The notes: a model not told the origin generated them from the letters alone. DNA of 64,000 nt from Azolla caroliniana (GCA_043228905.1 JBHGNT010000001.1:28024001-28088000); one strand, 5' to 3'; shown: positions 19,687 to 33,139, numbered from the stretch's first letter. Translations and numbers: made by a program.

Positions 19687-22600
19687 ATGATGACAGGGAT
19701 TAAGGATAGTATTGCAGAGACAGTGCAATCTATTCGTTCAATTCAAATCAGACAGCTTATTATGCAGATAATTACACTTGGTTAGTAACCCTTTTTCTTC
19801 CTTACATTTCTTTCCTAATCCTTTTTCTTTGAATTGGCTGAGGAAAAACTTTCTCTTCACAAGTATTTTTGGTTTTTAAGTTAATTGATTTTATCAAGAT
19901 TCTTTTTAAATATCACAATTTTTTTTTCATTGTTTGAAAATTTTAAGGAAAAATCTTCGTTTATTGATTGATTGATGAATTAATAAATGCTGGTGTTTAT
20001 TGATTGATAAATTAATCTACTACAACGAACATGATGCAGCCAAATTCACTTGGTCAGGATCCCATCCGTTCCTTTTTATTTTTAGTACATGCTAGAAAAG
20101 GCTTTTTCCATTTCCGCCGTTGATTTTTTGCTATATTATTTTAAAGGAAAACTCATTTACACCTTTCTACTGTTTTGAAAAAAATGGTATGGAAAAATCA
20201 TCCATATGAAAAAACTCACATAACCTCAATTGAAATCTTATATTCAAACATAAGTACTGCTATAGTGACTCAATAATGGGTTTGTTAATCCATGAGTCAG
20301 TCAACTAATATATGTTATTAATCAACAAACAAAATGATGCACCTTATTAGACTAGGGGAATGCATGTTTTGTTGTTGACGTTTTGCTTTTTTTCTATTGT
20401 ATCATGGAAAAATCTCTCTTTTTTCCGTGATGTTCTTTTTTTATGGTGCAGTAAAACTCAGCTACATGGAAGACACGCATGAGACTGATATTCAATCACT
20501 ATAAACGTGAAATAATTACCCAGTAATGAATTTGTTGATATTCCACAACAGCAGCATGATGTAGATCATTACACTTGTTGGGTGACCATTTTCTTTTTTT
20601 AGTAACTTATTTTCACGTTAAGGAGAAACACTTTCTTCATTTTGTTTCTTGCTCCTTTTTATCATGTTAAGAGAAAACCCCCGTTATTTCTGTTCCTTAA
20701 AAAAATGGTTTCAAAAGCCGATCTCTATGAAAGATACACCTAATATTCAGTCACCACAAGCACGAGCACTGACATAGTGAGACAATACCGCGTTTGTTGA
20801 TTGGTGAATAAATAAATAAATCGTAATGCATAAACTCAGTTTACCTTATGCAACAACATGATCCTCAAAGAATCAGGATTGCAAAGGAGTTATTTTTCCT
20901 CTAATAATGTTTTGTGTGAGGAAAAAACTTGATTTCCAATAACATTGGAATTAATACTGGTTTGTAAAGAACGCCCTTTTCTTCTAAATGCATTTACATG
21001 GCTATGGGATTGTAAAGGAATACTTTGATACATGGTTGAAATTTGTGTCTATATGAATAAGTGAATAGTTTGCCATACGAGAAGTTGAATTTCTCGCTGG
21101 GATTTGCATATGATTTCAAGACATGTCTATAAAATAAAAACTTTTCCTTTATCATTTCTTGGCTTTTGCTTTCTTTTTTTCATGCTAAGGAAAAGTTTTC
21201 CATATGAAAGACCTGCATCAGGCATAAACTGTGCTCAAGTGTAGGTTCCTATATCTCATTGTGAATCTCGTCAAACTAATAAGTTTTTTCTATGCAGGTA
21301 TGATCATGTCTGCGGCTCTTATAATGTGGAAAGTGCTGGTATTGTTCACAGGTAGTCAATCACCAGTGGTAGTAGTTCTTTCTGAGAGCATGGAACCAGG
21401 GTTTCAAAGAGTAAGCTTCTTTATATGGATGCAATGTATCTGGTTAATTTTTAAAGTCTCAAATCCATAATATTTTTGTATTTTTCATTATAGGGCGATA
21501 TTCTATTTCTAAACATGGACAAGAAGCCTGTTCAAGCAGGAGATATTGTGGTGTTCAATATAGATGTAGGAAAGCACTTTTGTGAAAAATAGTTACTTTT
21601 TTATTTCAATTTTGGACTGAAAATAAGTTTTCTAATTCTTGTTGCAGGGCCGAGATATACCAATAGTTCACAGAGTCATCAAGGTGAGTGTGCATTTATG
21701 GTTAATTGTGCTTTTTCAAAATCAACAAAATGATACATATTCATTAAAAGAGTTAAAAGGATTACCATTCTGAAATTTTGCTCAAGTATAAGGCAGTATA
21801 GGGTTGAGTGTCACTTCTTTTTGAATGAAAACTGGATTCAAAATTTAATTGTAGCTTAGAAGTTGTTTGATGCTGGAGTTAGGTGTATCATGTGGGTACT
21901 TTGTTGAATTTCAAGGATTTCTAGTCCTTGCGTTGTGGTTAATGATGTCATAATGGTGATTCACGATAGAATGCTTATCATACTGCAGTCATCTACAATT
22001 GAATGCTAAATTATAGCTTGGAGATATTCATGTCAATGAATATGGGATCAGAATGTGAGTTTGGGAGAATATTGGCACGCTGATGGCGATATTTTCTACC
22101 ATACAATTTGAACTTCTGACTGTTTTTTGTTTCTCATTAAGATGCCTTGAATGACATGAAGATCTATAGTTAGGTTTGAAATCAATCTGTCTCAGGGTTT
22201 ATGTTGTCATCTCCACTTAATAGTATTCTCCAATTATCTCGCAATCCTTATGGGCATTTAGCATTGTTATATTGACATGTGTCTCTTTCGATGTTGTAGT
22301 TTACATCTTTATTTGTGGTCAGGGAGTTTAATGTGTACTTGTTGTACTTACAGTGGTTGAATTGCTTGTAATTTTGATCGATTTAGGTTCAATCCATTCA
22401 TTTTAAGCGATTAATAATGTAATAAGTGATTCAGGAAATAAGATGAAGAGAGACACATGCAAAAAAAATTATGAGTTGCATTAGAACAATTCAATCTTGA
22501 ATACTATAATGAATCCCTCTTTTTATAGGGTCATGAAAAGAATGATAGGAGTTTGCATTAAAATAATTCAATCTTGAATACTACAACAAGAACTATGTCA

Positions 22601-25600
22601 TATGAGCATTCACTGCTTCAATGGCTGGATATTAGATGCATTGGCTCCACTAGCATTTGGTGGGTACCTTTGCAACTCCCTTGACTGTACTTAAGTAGGA
22701 TCTTTAGGTGAGTTTCACCTAAAAGTGAAGGCTTATCCCCAACACTACTATCTGTAAGTTTGCAGATCTCACCATAAAACGCTTCTTTGTGAAAAAGACT
22801 AACTAGAAGACATCCCATATAATATTCAAGTTTAATCAAGAAAATGTTACACTTACGGAAGATGAAAGCCATAGTGTAAATGGGCTCGATAAACAAAAGA
22901 GTTCTGAAAGGAAATAAAGAAGCATGCACTAAGTGAAAAATTTGAAGTGAGGAAATGGGCAATATGGATCATGCAGATGACATGTATGTCAACTCCTGGG
23001 CCATGTGTAGTGCATATGTACGCTTGGCAGGAGATTTGTCCAAACTTCATTTATGCATCCAGATTTTAGGAATTATATTCTTGCATGAATGCCTCTCTTA
23101 AATATTGCTACTTGCCTGATGCTGAGTACCATTTGCTCTAGGCAGTGCAGTCTATAGCAGCTGGACTCTATTGTCCTATATAGGCAGGGGATGAGTTTCC
23201 CACAACTCTGATAAATTGTACAAAAGATCACGATTAATGGTGCTGAGAGAAATTAACTTTTGTCAAATTTTTTCATTGTTATAGCGACTTAAAAGGATTA
23301 TTTCTGCAGATAAAGTTGGCTATGATCTAATGCATAACGCTTTGGATAAACTAATGGGATGATGGAGATTTTGGCTATGCTAAATTGCTGTTTCAAAATG
23401 TTCCATATAAAACATGTTTTGTAAACTGTTTAAAAGGCATGCTTTTGTTAGCCTTCTCATCAATTCATGGATAGGGTCTGATCTTATCTTTTAATGGTTT
23501 CATAGCAGAATTAACATTATGGCTGCTCACATATGTGCAGAAATTAGCATTTTAATGTCGACTCAGATACCCTTTGTGTTTCCTGGATCATTCTTCTTTC
23601 TGTAGTTTTCTGATTTTTATTCAAATATATTAAGAGTTCCAGGGGTGTGAAGCATTTGGGCGAATCTGAGCATTGTTTCTTCATCTTATTCTCATCTCTC
23701 GTATTACTTTTTGGGTGAGAGAGAGAGTTTCAGTTCAATTCATTAATGATGGTGTAATTGTGGTTCTTGGTACCCCTCACATTGCAAAGGTGGCTTCACC
23801 TAGTGACTTGGCAGGACAGTCATGCACAACTCAGTGATGGATTAAATTGTCATTTCCTGATTTAGTTTGTGGGTTATTCTATTTCTAATATTAAAGAGGG
23901 GCTCTTACATGTGAGAAGAGAATAATTGGGTGCCACATTCTTTAACCGTGTTTATGAGAAAAATATGACCATAAAGTGCTTTAAATTTCTAATCTTCTTC
24001 CTCTACTTGTATTTAGTAGTAAACTTCTATTATTCTATTTGATGTAGGTGCATCAGGATAAGGAAACTGGTGATTTTGATGCTTTGACGAAAGGTAATTT
24101 ATTCACAAATGGGATACGTTTTTATTATGATTATACCCCTTATATTCAATAAAAAGGGAATGACTGGGATTCCTTACGCTAGCTTCTCTATAGATATGGT
24201 TATATTGGATGAATTCTACATTTAGATCAAGGAATGTTTGAATAGATATAAATGATGTTTGTTATATTTTGAAAATATAATATACACTTACTCATGGTTA
24301 AGATGATTATGTATATGATGGCAAGTTTTGCTAGAGGTTGACAGAGATGAAAAGAAAATGTCCAGCTGACTGATAAGGTCATACACAAGGGTTGGTATAA
24401 AGCCATTCAGTGGTCTATGTGAGCCCCTGAATATTAGAATCTGAAACTGTAAAAATGGAGAAGAGTAGCATATACTAGAAAACATTGCTCTGCTGCCATC
24501 CTTGCTGGAAACAATAGGCTGTTTCTAGTGGGTGAAATGTTAGATATAATCAATGATCAGCCCCAAGTTGTAAATCTATCCCCATATGTGCTCTTAGAGT
24601 GCACATTTTGTGATAGCGCCCCAAATGAGGAGCGGCTAGTGTGCAACTCGACCATATGGGTCAATAAGGTGTTAATCTAGGAAACCGTAGATGCGTAGGA
24701 CACAATATATTTAGGAAAGAGAGAAATAGATAAAAGGATTGGCTAATCAAGTCAGCTAGAATATTTTGTGGGCAAGTTACGATGTACTTAGTCTTGAAGT
24801 ATGCGTCATTGACTTCAAGATAAGTATTATCTAGCACTAGCCTGTACCTAGGGAGTTGGGTCATATTAAATGACAAGTCAGTTGACAGAAAAGGAATATC
24901 TCCACTACTGTCAACTGACTTGCACATTTATACTAAGACCAAACATAGATTATAAGTGACTTTTCTCACACAGTGGTCAGATTGATCATTAGTCCCCACT
25001 AATTTTGTAGTGAGCCGGTCCATATCCTATCTAAGCTCTAAGGTGTGAGCGCATGGGAAAACTACCATTTTGAACTACTCTCATATGTAATAGAAATTCT
25101 GTTTTCATATATCCATCTCCGCAGTTGTAACTCTATATACCTATCTACTCGATTCTCAATATTTCTAATATGGTATCAGAGCGAAGAGGTTGATCTAGAT
25201 TAGGTATATACGGGTAGTTGCTGTCTAGCAACAGAGAGAAATAGAGAGAGAGAGAGAGAGAGAGAGAGTATCAATGGCCTTGTCCACGAATGTTGCAGCT
25301 GCTCCATTGCGCATTCGCCCACCTCCATTGTCTGATGGAAAGCTAGATGGAACCAACTACACTCTATGGAAGTTCAAAATGTCTGCCATTTTGGATTCCT
25401 ACGAGTTGTTGGAAACAATCATGGGACCCACAGGGGGAGACCCTGAGCCCATGGCAACCTTTGACCCTGCACACCCTACCACATCAATTCCTCCAAATGC
25501 TGATCTACTTCGAGCCTGGAAGAGAAGGAATGCTGATGCGCTATGTACCATAGTCACCGGTGTATGTGACTCCGTACTAACACTAGTGCAACATACAACT

Positions 25601-28600
25601 AGGGCACATGAAGCTTGGAGCATATTGGCCAGCCAGTATGAGACCAGAAACTATACAAGGATACAAAACCTCGAAAATCAGCTTGCTGCAGAGAAGCTCG
25701 CTGATGGAGAGAAAGTAGAATCCTTTGTAAAAAGGATTAAGGATCTTCAAGATCAGCTGGCGGCTGTTGGAGTAGTCGTCTCTCAAGAGGATATGGCTCG
25801 TCGGTGCATTCGAGTACTTCCTTTCAAGTATGATGGCATTGTGACAGCATTGAACACTCAGGTTCGACCCACTCCTTTAAAATTTGATGAACTAAGTGCA
25901 ATGCTGCTTGAAGAGGAGCTTCGGCTGAAGACAAGAGAAGAAAGGGAAGATTCAGCATTTGTCTCTAGGACTAAGGGTGAAGGGGCATCCAATTCAAACA
26001 ATGCGAATAGGATACCGAAGAAGAAGAAGTTCAATGGATCGTGTTTCTACTGTGACAAGAAGGGTCACACAATCAAGGATTGTCGAAAGAAGATGGCGGA
26101 TGAGAAGAATGGTTCTAATAAGACTTCTTGGAGAGAGCCCGAGTCCGCTAACAATGTCGTAGATGAACTTGAGTTATGGGTCGCAACTGAAGAAGTGTGT
26201 TCTTCAGTTGACACTCAAGTTGTTGATGAGTCTTGGATTCTCGATAGTGGAGCATCCCGACATATGACCAGTAATCGTGACTGGTACAGTTCTTGGACAC
26301 CTCTACAAGAGCCCATCAATGTTGTGGTCGGGAACAATGCTCGATGTCCGGCCAAAGGAACCGGAACCGTCTCCCTCAAAGCAACGACCGGTGGGACAAA
26401 GCATCTCTCTCAAGTGTTGTACGTGCCAGATCTGAAGAAGAATCTACTGTCCATTTCTGCACTGACTGACAAGGGTCTTGATGTTCGATTCAAGAAGTCG
26501 GGTGCAGAAATAACAGATTCTGCTGGCAAGGTTGTAGGAATAGGGGTGAGGCGCAACAATCTCTATGAGCTGAGCGCGTTTACCATTTCTACTGACCACA
26601 GCACAAGTACCAACACAAAGCAATGGCATGAGAGATTTGGGCATCTCAACGTTGCTGTGTTGAAGGAGATGAAGAAGTCGAATATGGTAGTTGGGTTGCC
26701 AACCCTATCTGACTTAAGTCATGTTTGTGATGCTTGTATGATGGGCAAGCATCAAAGATCAGCCATTCCAAAAGAGAGTCAAAATCGGGCAAAGACTCCT
26801 CTACAGCTAATACACATTGACCTCTCCGGAAAAATGGTGACTCCTGCAATGGGTGGATCTCTCTACTATATGCTAATAGTCGACGACTTTAGCAGAAAGA
26901 TGTGGGTTTACTTCCTTCGGGAGAAGGCTGAAGCTTTTAAAATCTTCAAAAGATGGCATAAGTTTGTCGAGCGAGAGTCTGGAAAGTTAGTGAAGGAGCT
27001 ACGCTCTGATCGAGGTGGAGAATTCTTATCAATAGAATTCTGTGAGTATTGCAAAGAGCATGGAATTAAGCGCCAACTTACAACTGCCTACACCCCACAA
27101 CAAAATGGCGTTGTCGAACGTCGAAATCGAACAGTTGTCGAGATGGCTAGGTGTATGTTGAAGGCACAAGCGCTGCCCGACCCATTCTGGGCTGAAGCAG
27201 TGAACACAGCAGTTTACATCCTCAATCAGAGCTACACGAAGGCACTTCAAGGGAAAACACCCCAAGAAGCTTATTCAGGCAAGAAACCTTCAGTGCTGCA
27301 CTTCAGAACCTTTGGGTGTATGTGCTACGCACATATTCCAGATGTGAGCAGAAAGAAGTTGGATGCTAAAAGCAAAAAGTGTATCGTTCTCGGATATAGT
27401 GAAGAGTCAAAGGCCTATCGACTCTACGATCCAGAGGCAAGAAAGATATTGACAAGCCGCGATGTGGTGTTCGATGAGGAACAACCACAGCTAGCTGAGA
27501 ACAACGATTCTCAAGTTATCTCATCAACTGAAGAAGTATTTTACCCAATCCCGACCCATTATCCAAAAAAGGAAGCTGAACCATCTGATGGTAATGGTTC
27601 ACTAGTTCAGCCTATGCCAGTCCCACATGTAAAGAAAATACCTAAGTGGGCTCAACAACTCTTCAATGATCATACTCCTAAAGTTGAGTTTCCTGAAACT
27701 TCAACTGATGGATTACGAAGATCAAGAAGAATACAGGAGCAAGGAAGAACCTCTGACCACATTGTCAACATGGCTCTGATGGTGGACATCATAGGCTCAG
27801 TGAGTGAGCCGACCTCGGTGGAGGAAGCTATGGCCGACCCGAAGTGGAAAGAGGCGATGATATCAGAATATGATAGCATCATGAAAAATGACACATGGGA
27901 GTTGGTAGAGAGGCCAACAAAGAAGAAGGTGATAGGCACGAAGTGGGTATGGAAAGTAAAGTATAAAGCTGATGGCTCTTTGGAGAAATTCAAGGCCAGG
28001 CTAGTAGCGCAAGGATACTCCCAAATTGAAGGGTTCGATGTACAAGAAACATTTGCCCCGACAGCTCGCATGACAACAATTCGAATGGTCATAGCGTTGG
28101 CTGCTTCAAGAGGATGGCCGATTTATCAAATGGATGTCAAATCAGCATTTCTGAATGGGCATCTCAAGGAGGAGGTATATGTGACACAACCACCGGGGTT
28201 TGAGATACCGAATTCAGAAAACAAAGTTTGCAAGCTGAAGAAGGCACTATATGGTCTAAAGCAAGCACCAAGAGCTTGGAACAAGAGGATAGACAGCTTC
28301 TTACGATCAATCGACTTTAAGCAATGTGCTTCGGATGCAAGTATGTATGTCAAAATGAAGGACGGGAAACAAGTCATCATTATCATTTACGTGGATGATC
28401 TAGTACTTACTGGTGACCATGAAGAGTGCATTGGCCAAACACAAGAGTGTTTGAAAACTGAGTTTGAAATGACAGACTTGGGGATTCTACACTACTTCCT
28501 TGGAATTGAGGTTTGGCAAACCTCGGTCGGCATCTTCATGTCACAAAGAAAGTATGCAACAGAGATCTTGAAGACCTTCGGGATGATGGACAGCAAGTCG

Positions 28601-31600
28601 AAGTCGACTCCAATGGAGTCAAACTGCAAGCTATCCCAAGAAGACTCATCACCAATGGTTGACATAAGGAAGTATAGACAACTAGTAGGAAGTCTAATTT
28701 TCCTATGCAACACTAGGCCGGATATTTGTTTTGCAGTCAATGTGGTGAGTCGATTCAGCAACAAGCCGAAGGAGACTCATTGGAAAGCTGCTCTACGTGT
28801 GTATTAAAGTACATTGTGGGTACTTTAAATTATGGAATCTTCTACAAGCCAACAATTGACCAACTTAGTGGATATTGCGACTCCGATTGGGCTGGAGATA
28901 GTGATTCCAGAAAATCAGTTTCTGGATATTGTTTTTCAATAGGATCTGGAGCTGTTTCATGGAGTAGTAAAAAACAACCAACCGTGGCACTATCTTCAAC
29001 GGAGGCAGAATACAAAGCAGCATGCATAGCGGCATGCGAGGTAGTTTGGCTAAGAAGAATCCTTATGGATGTGGCAGTCCCAATAAGGACGGCAACGGTA
29101 TTGAGGTGTGACAATCAGAGTTGCATGGCCATTGCCAAGAACCCCGTATTTCATGCACGTACTAAACACATAGAGATTCAGTATCACTATGTGCGGGAGC
29201 TAATAAATGATGAGATTGTGGAGCTTGAGTACTGTCCAACATCAGAAAATGTTGCAGATATCTTCACAAAGGCGCTTGGAGCAGAACAGTTGCAACAACA
29301 CCTTCGACGACTAGGTGTTGGCCCAATTCCAAGTGAACTCAATGGGTTGATCATTGAGGGGGCGTGTTAGATATAATCAATGATCAGCCCCAAGTTGTAA
29401 ATCTATCCCCATATGTGCTCTTAGAGTGCACATTTTGTGATAGCGCCCCAAATGAGGAGCGGCTAGTGTGCAACTCGACCATATGGGTCGATAAGGTGTT
29501 AATCTAGGAAACCGTAGATGCGTAGGACACAATATATTTAGGAAAGAGAGAAATAGATAAAAGGATTGGCTAATCAAGTCAGCTAGAATATTTTGTGGGC
29601 AAGTTACGATGTACTTAGTCTTGAAGTATGCGTCATTGACTTCAAGATAAGTATTATCTAGCACTAGCCTGTACCTAGGGAGTTGGGTCATATTAAATGA
29701 CAAGTCAGTTGACAGAAAAGGAATATCTCCACTACTGTCAACTGACTTGCACATTTATACTAAGACCAAACATAGATTATAAGTGACTTTTCTCACACAG
29801 TGGTCAGATTGATCATTAGTCCCCACTAATTTTGTAGTGAGCCGGTCCATATCCTATCTAAGCTCTAAGGTGTGAGCGCATGGGAAAACTACCATTTTGA
29901 ACTACTCTCATATGTAATAGAAATTCTGTTTTCATATATCCATCTCCGCAGTTGTAACTCTATATACCTATCTACTCGATTCTCAATATTTCTAATATGA
30001 AACACTCACTGAATCAGTAACCTGCTCAAATATTTGTTTTTCTCACTCTTTCTTGCACAATCAAGTGTAACAATCTGACAGTCTTCTGTGAGTAATAAAT
30101 AGCTCCTTCAAAAATGTGGTGCGTGCAAAATTGAATCTTTTGAACCTTTACAATGAATAGGTAGTAGACGTTGATGACAATTGAATGAAATTGATAGCCT
30201 TTGTTATGTTTTTCCAAACACTGCTGATGGTGAACATGTTTCTGTTTTACAGGGGATAATAATCAGTTGGATGATCTATCTCTTTATGCAGACGGACAGA
30301 TGTGGCTAAATCAGAGACATATAATGGGCCGTGCCTCTGGGTAATGTATTCTTTCTCAAGTATCGAATGAAAATCTGGCCTTACAATGTGATTGAAGTAA
30401 CAAAATCCATTATTCTTATTAGCCATTGTCAGAAAGGAATAATGACTTGTTATGAATGACAATACAATGTAAACAATCACTTCCAGAAAATACAATCTAA
30501 ACACAAACACTTCCGGAAATCTAAAATTTCGTTAATTAAAAGGGACTTTTATATATAACAGTGGTGCACACATACAAAAGATCATAGCATAATAAAATAA
30601 GAAAGGAAGAGGTGTTTTGAGCGATTAGCTGAGAAATCTGCACATTGGATGCCCAGGCTAGTTCCAATCTTATATGTAGGAGGCTTTCATTGCAAAAACG
30701 ATTGTGATGATCAGCAACTGACCACATTCCAAAAAGGACAAAACATATACATAAGGGCAAACTGCCACTTTATCATTGTCATATAGGTGCAAAACCAGGA
30801 AACTGAAAGCAAAAACCCTTAATATATTTGAATGAATAAAGGGAAATCCAAAATTGAAACCTATTATCTGAGGACTTAACTAGCGCTCCTTCAAATTGAA
30901 TCTGAGAGTCCAGAAGTCATCTGTCAATTCACATGAACACTATCAACAAGAGGTGTTCTCTTTGTTCTTTTTAACGACATTACTTAATAATAATTTTATT
31001 TTTTCTGCTTGCTCTCCTCGGAACTCTTCAAATCGGACTAGATGACATTGCATGTACAGTAAAACAGCTGGGGACCATTGTTCCTTAGACTAGAAGAGTC
31101 ATGACCAGGCAGGTGTTGGGATCGGCATGGGGTCAGTCCAGTTATGATTGGGCTCAAAGGTGTGTTATACAACGCATAAAGTAACTGAAAAGTTTAGAGT
31201 GGGCTAAGATATTTGAATACGTCATACGTAGCAGAATGTTGAAGACACTTTAGGTTATTCTAATCAAACTCTTTTTGTTTTAAACTTGGAAATTTCAGCA
31301 TTAGAGCTTGCAGAGTGTCATTTTTGAGAGCTAAAATGTGCAAGTATCATAGCTGATTTGCAATTTTTTATACTATGCTCAGTGCGGTGTATCTTGGAAG
31401 CGCTATATACAGTTTTTAGTACTTCCTATTCTTCAAGGGTTTGGGCTAAACTTGTCACTTCTATTAATCATCAATAAACAAATACCAAAACGAGTGCCAA
31501 ACTTTGTGGCCAACAGAGTGCCATAGTCCTTGGTGAGGAGAATCTAGCTTCTTGGATGGGAAATAAGTTTTTGGTGTGTCCAGAAATCTTTAAATTTTAA

Positions 31601-32371
31601 GATTTTTCCTTTCCGTTTATATAAAAGTGTTTACCTGTTGATGAAAATGACCTAAATTGGTGGTTCAATTGGGATTTGATCACCCTTTGAAGATCATAGG
31701 CTAGTTTCAAAATGCAAACTTCAACTGTGCTCACTTTCTTGAAGAATAAGCTTGGAGTATAAGTTGTGATGTGATTCTTTTAGCATAAGGGTTGGTCAAA
31801 ACCATTAAAATTATAGAACCATGCAAAGCTTCTTGTCAGTGACATATCTGACCAGCCAAGCCATTGAATGTGGTTTGGGCATCGTAATTTTAATCTTGTG
31901 TTACCATGGGATAATGTAAGAAAAGGAATTCGTAAACCAATTTAGGATACACAGTGTCCTTAGATAAGTGGCACTGTGTACTGATTCCAAACTCAAAATG
32001 TGAATTCTTGTAGCAGATTCTAGCCCATGGCCATAAGGTAAATGCATGTATAAAGGCTATATCTTTTTACTTGTGCGTTAGCTTTTAATAACTTGTCAAG
32101 CTAAATTGATATTAAATCATTTAAATGCAAATGAAATATAAGCTAACTGTTTTACCCTAATTTCTATTCCAGTTTCCTTCCATATGCTGGTTGGATGACA
32201 ATCTTCATGACTGAGAAGCCTTTCATAAAGGTATCATTCTACATTAGTTTTTATCAGCTTAATATTTGTATAGAAAATTTCATGGGTAGTTTTACTTCAC
32301 TTATTTATGTTTTTTGACTGATGCAGTATATCCTTATAGCTGCACTGGGGCTTTTGGTCATGATGACATAA
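19687..32371 (+). CDS. SEC11: Signal peptidase complex catalytic subunit SEC11, eight exons
   Basis: Exons 19687-19780, 21298-21410, 21494-21565, 21648-21683, 24048-24093, 30253-30340, 32173-32230 and 32327-32371 join in frame through GT-AG introns to 552 bp, 183 aa, the normal SEC11 length. SEC11 is the serine protease of the ER membrane signal peptidase complex and removes signal peptides from secretory proteins. One N-terminal membrane segment lies at about residues 25-48. The catalytic Ser is in VLSESMEP (S62) and His is in IVHRVIK (H101). The acidic partner is probably in GDNNQLDD (D122-D128), giving the Ser-His-Asp arrangement of eukaryotic SEC11 rather than bacterial Ser-Lys. A hydrophobic C-terminus ends in MMT. 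A second ATG follows the first directly, so the protein may start at residue 2. Introns 4 (2.4 kb) and 5 (6.2 kb) are long, and intron 5 holds Copia element D. Confidence 0.95.
22473..22587. repeat. Short tandem duplication in SEC11 intron 4
   Basis: A unit of about 38 bp (GAGTTGCATTAGAACAATTC...) at 22473-22510 recurs with a few changes at 22549-22587, period about 76 bp. I see nothing else recognisable in this 2.4-kb intron. Confidence 0.6.
24533..24537. repeat. Target-site duplication of element D, left copy (TGAAA)
   Basis: TGAAA directly before the left LTR, repeated exactly at 29998-30002 after the right LTR. Confidence 0.96.
24538..25170 (+). repeat. Element D 5' LTR
   Basis: 633 bp, TGTTAGATAT to TTTCTAATA. 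It contains an internal inverted repeat (AAGTCAGTTGACAG near 24870 facing CTGTCAACTGACTT near 24907). A TATATAC-like box near 25133 is a weak promoter candidate. Confidence 0.95.
25171..25182 (+). promoter_or_regulatory. Element D primer-binding site (initiator tRNA-Met)
   Basis: TGGTATCAGAGC directly abutting the 5' LTR. Confidence 0.97.
25238..25268 (+). repeat. GA tract in the element D leader
   Basis: An almost pure (GA)n run ending a few bases before the gag-pol ATG at 25274. A comparable CT/GA tract lies between TATA box and ATG in elements A, B and C. Confidence 0.85.
25274..29370 (+). pseudogene. Element D gag-pol polyprotein (Copia) with a single 2-bp frameshift
   Basis: The frame is open from the ATG at 25274 for 1177 codons. 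Gag is followed by a CX2CX4HX4C knuckle at residues about 257-270, protease DSGASRH at about 323, an HHCC integrase head at about 450-490, and an integrase core beginning at about residue 515 with [13 protein letters not shown] near 606. RT contains QMDVKSAFL at about 950 and YVDD at 1039-1042. At 28797-28802 the sequence reads GTGTGT, where the conserved reading needs only two GT units; the extra GT ends the frame at 28805-28807. RNase H ([27 protein letters not shown]) continues in another frame to the stop at 29370. The segments total roughly 1360 codons, full length for Copia. Apart from this break all catalytic motifs are present. The break could also be a sequencing or assembly error. 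Confidence 0.93.
29353..29364 (+). promoter_or_regulatory. Element D polypurine tract
   Basis: ATTGAGGGGGCG immediately before the 3' LTR. It overlaps the last codons of the polyprotein. Confidence 0.85.
29365..29997 (+). repeat. Element D 3' LTR
   Basis: 633 bp, TGTTAGATAT to TTTCTAATA, followed directly by TGAAA. It is practically identical to the 5' LTR. Confidence 0.95.
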
Positions 32372-33139
32372 GAATTAATGAGGGTTTACATTACCTTTTA
32401 GAAGATCGGGCAAAAAAAGTCTTGTTTTGCCTTTCCCAACTGTTTGACCAGCTAATCAACTTTTTGTTTTGCGGTATGCGCGTTTATTGATTAATTAAAC
32501 TTGTATGTTGTTTCAGATATTGGAAGCGTACCCTGAGAAGAGCGATTCCATTTTATTTCTAATCTTATTACATAATTATTCGTGAGAAATAGACACTTTC
32601 TTTTAAAATTATTCTGGATTGGATGATAAAAGACAAAATTTTCCCTTTTATTTCAACTCACCATTTCAATTCAGAGTGCATATTCTCATGTGATATTTAT
32701 TTATTGTACAGTTTTGTGTCCAAAAGTTTGATTAAACTACGCGGATGGTTCCATTCTCATGTTTCTACATCTACTAAACTACAATAAAATATGCATACAC
32801 ACGCGTGTGTGTATAATTTCTTTCTCGTGAAAAGGTTTTGTTTTACTATACAACATGTCATGGAATGCTACGATCTCTTGAGGTTCAAACTTGGCTTTGC
32901 ATGTCAAATATATATTTAGGTTTCTTACCTGCAGTGTTTTCTAGCAACCCACCTCGTATTTTGACAACAATGGTAAATATGCCCTATTCACTAGGGGTCA
33001 CTTGAATGGATTCTTATATTGTACCCAATCTCTAAACACAAGGGATGATCCAAAAGGATTCTTATAATTTTCATACGTAGCAAATCATTTGAGACACTCC
33101 AAATAATAATGGGCATAATTAGAGGGGGAATTGTCATTG

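Larger units (their letters stand above)
24538..29997 (+). mobile_element. Element D: young, nearly intact Copia retrotransposon in SEC11 intron 5
   Basis: Two 633-bp LTRs (24538-25170 and 29365-29997) appear identical by eye except for one base (A at 24663, G at the matching position near 29490). The TSD is perfect, the PBS is at 25171-25182, gag-pol at 25274-29370 and a polypurine tract at 29353-29364. It has the same orientation as SEC11. One difference in 633 implies a very recent insertion. The LTRs run TGTTAGA...TCTAATA, so the 3' terminal dinucleotide is TA rather than CA. The only coding lesion I see is a 2-bp insertion near 28800. Confidence 0.97.

Noticed and set aside
30247-30510. 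Minus-strand frame overlapping SEC11 exon 6
   Set aside because: Shadow of the exon and its intron; the plus-strand exon has splice sites and a strong family match.
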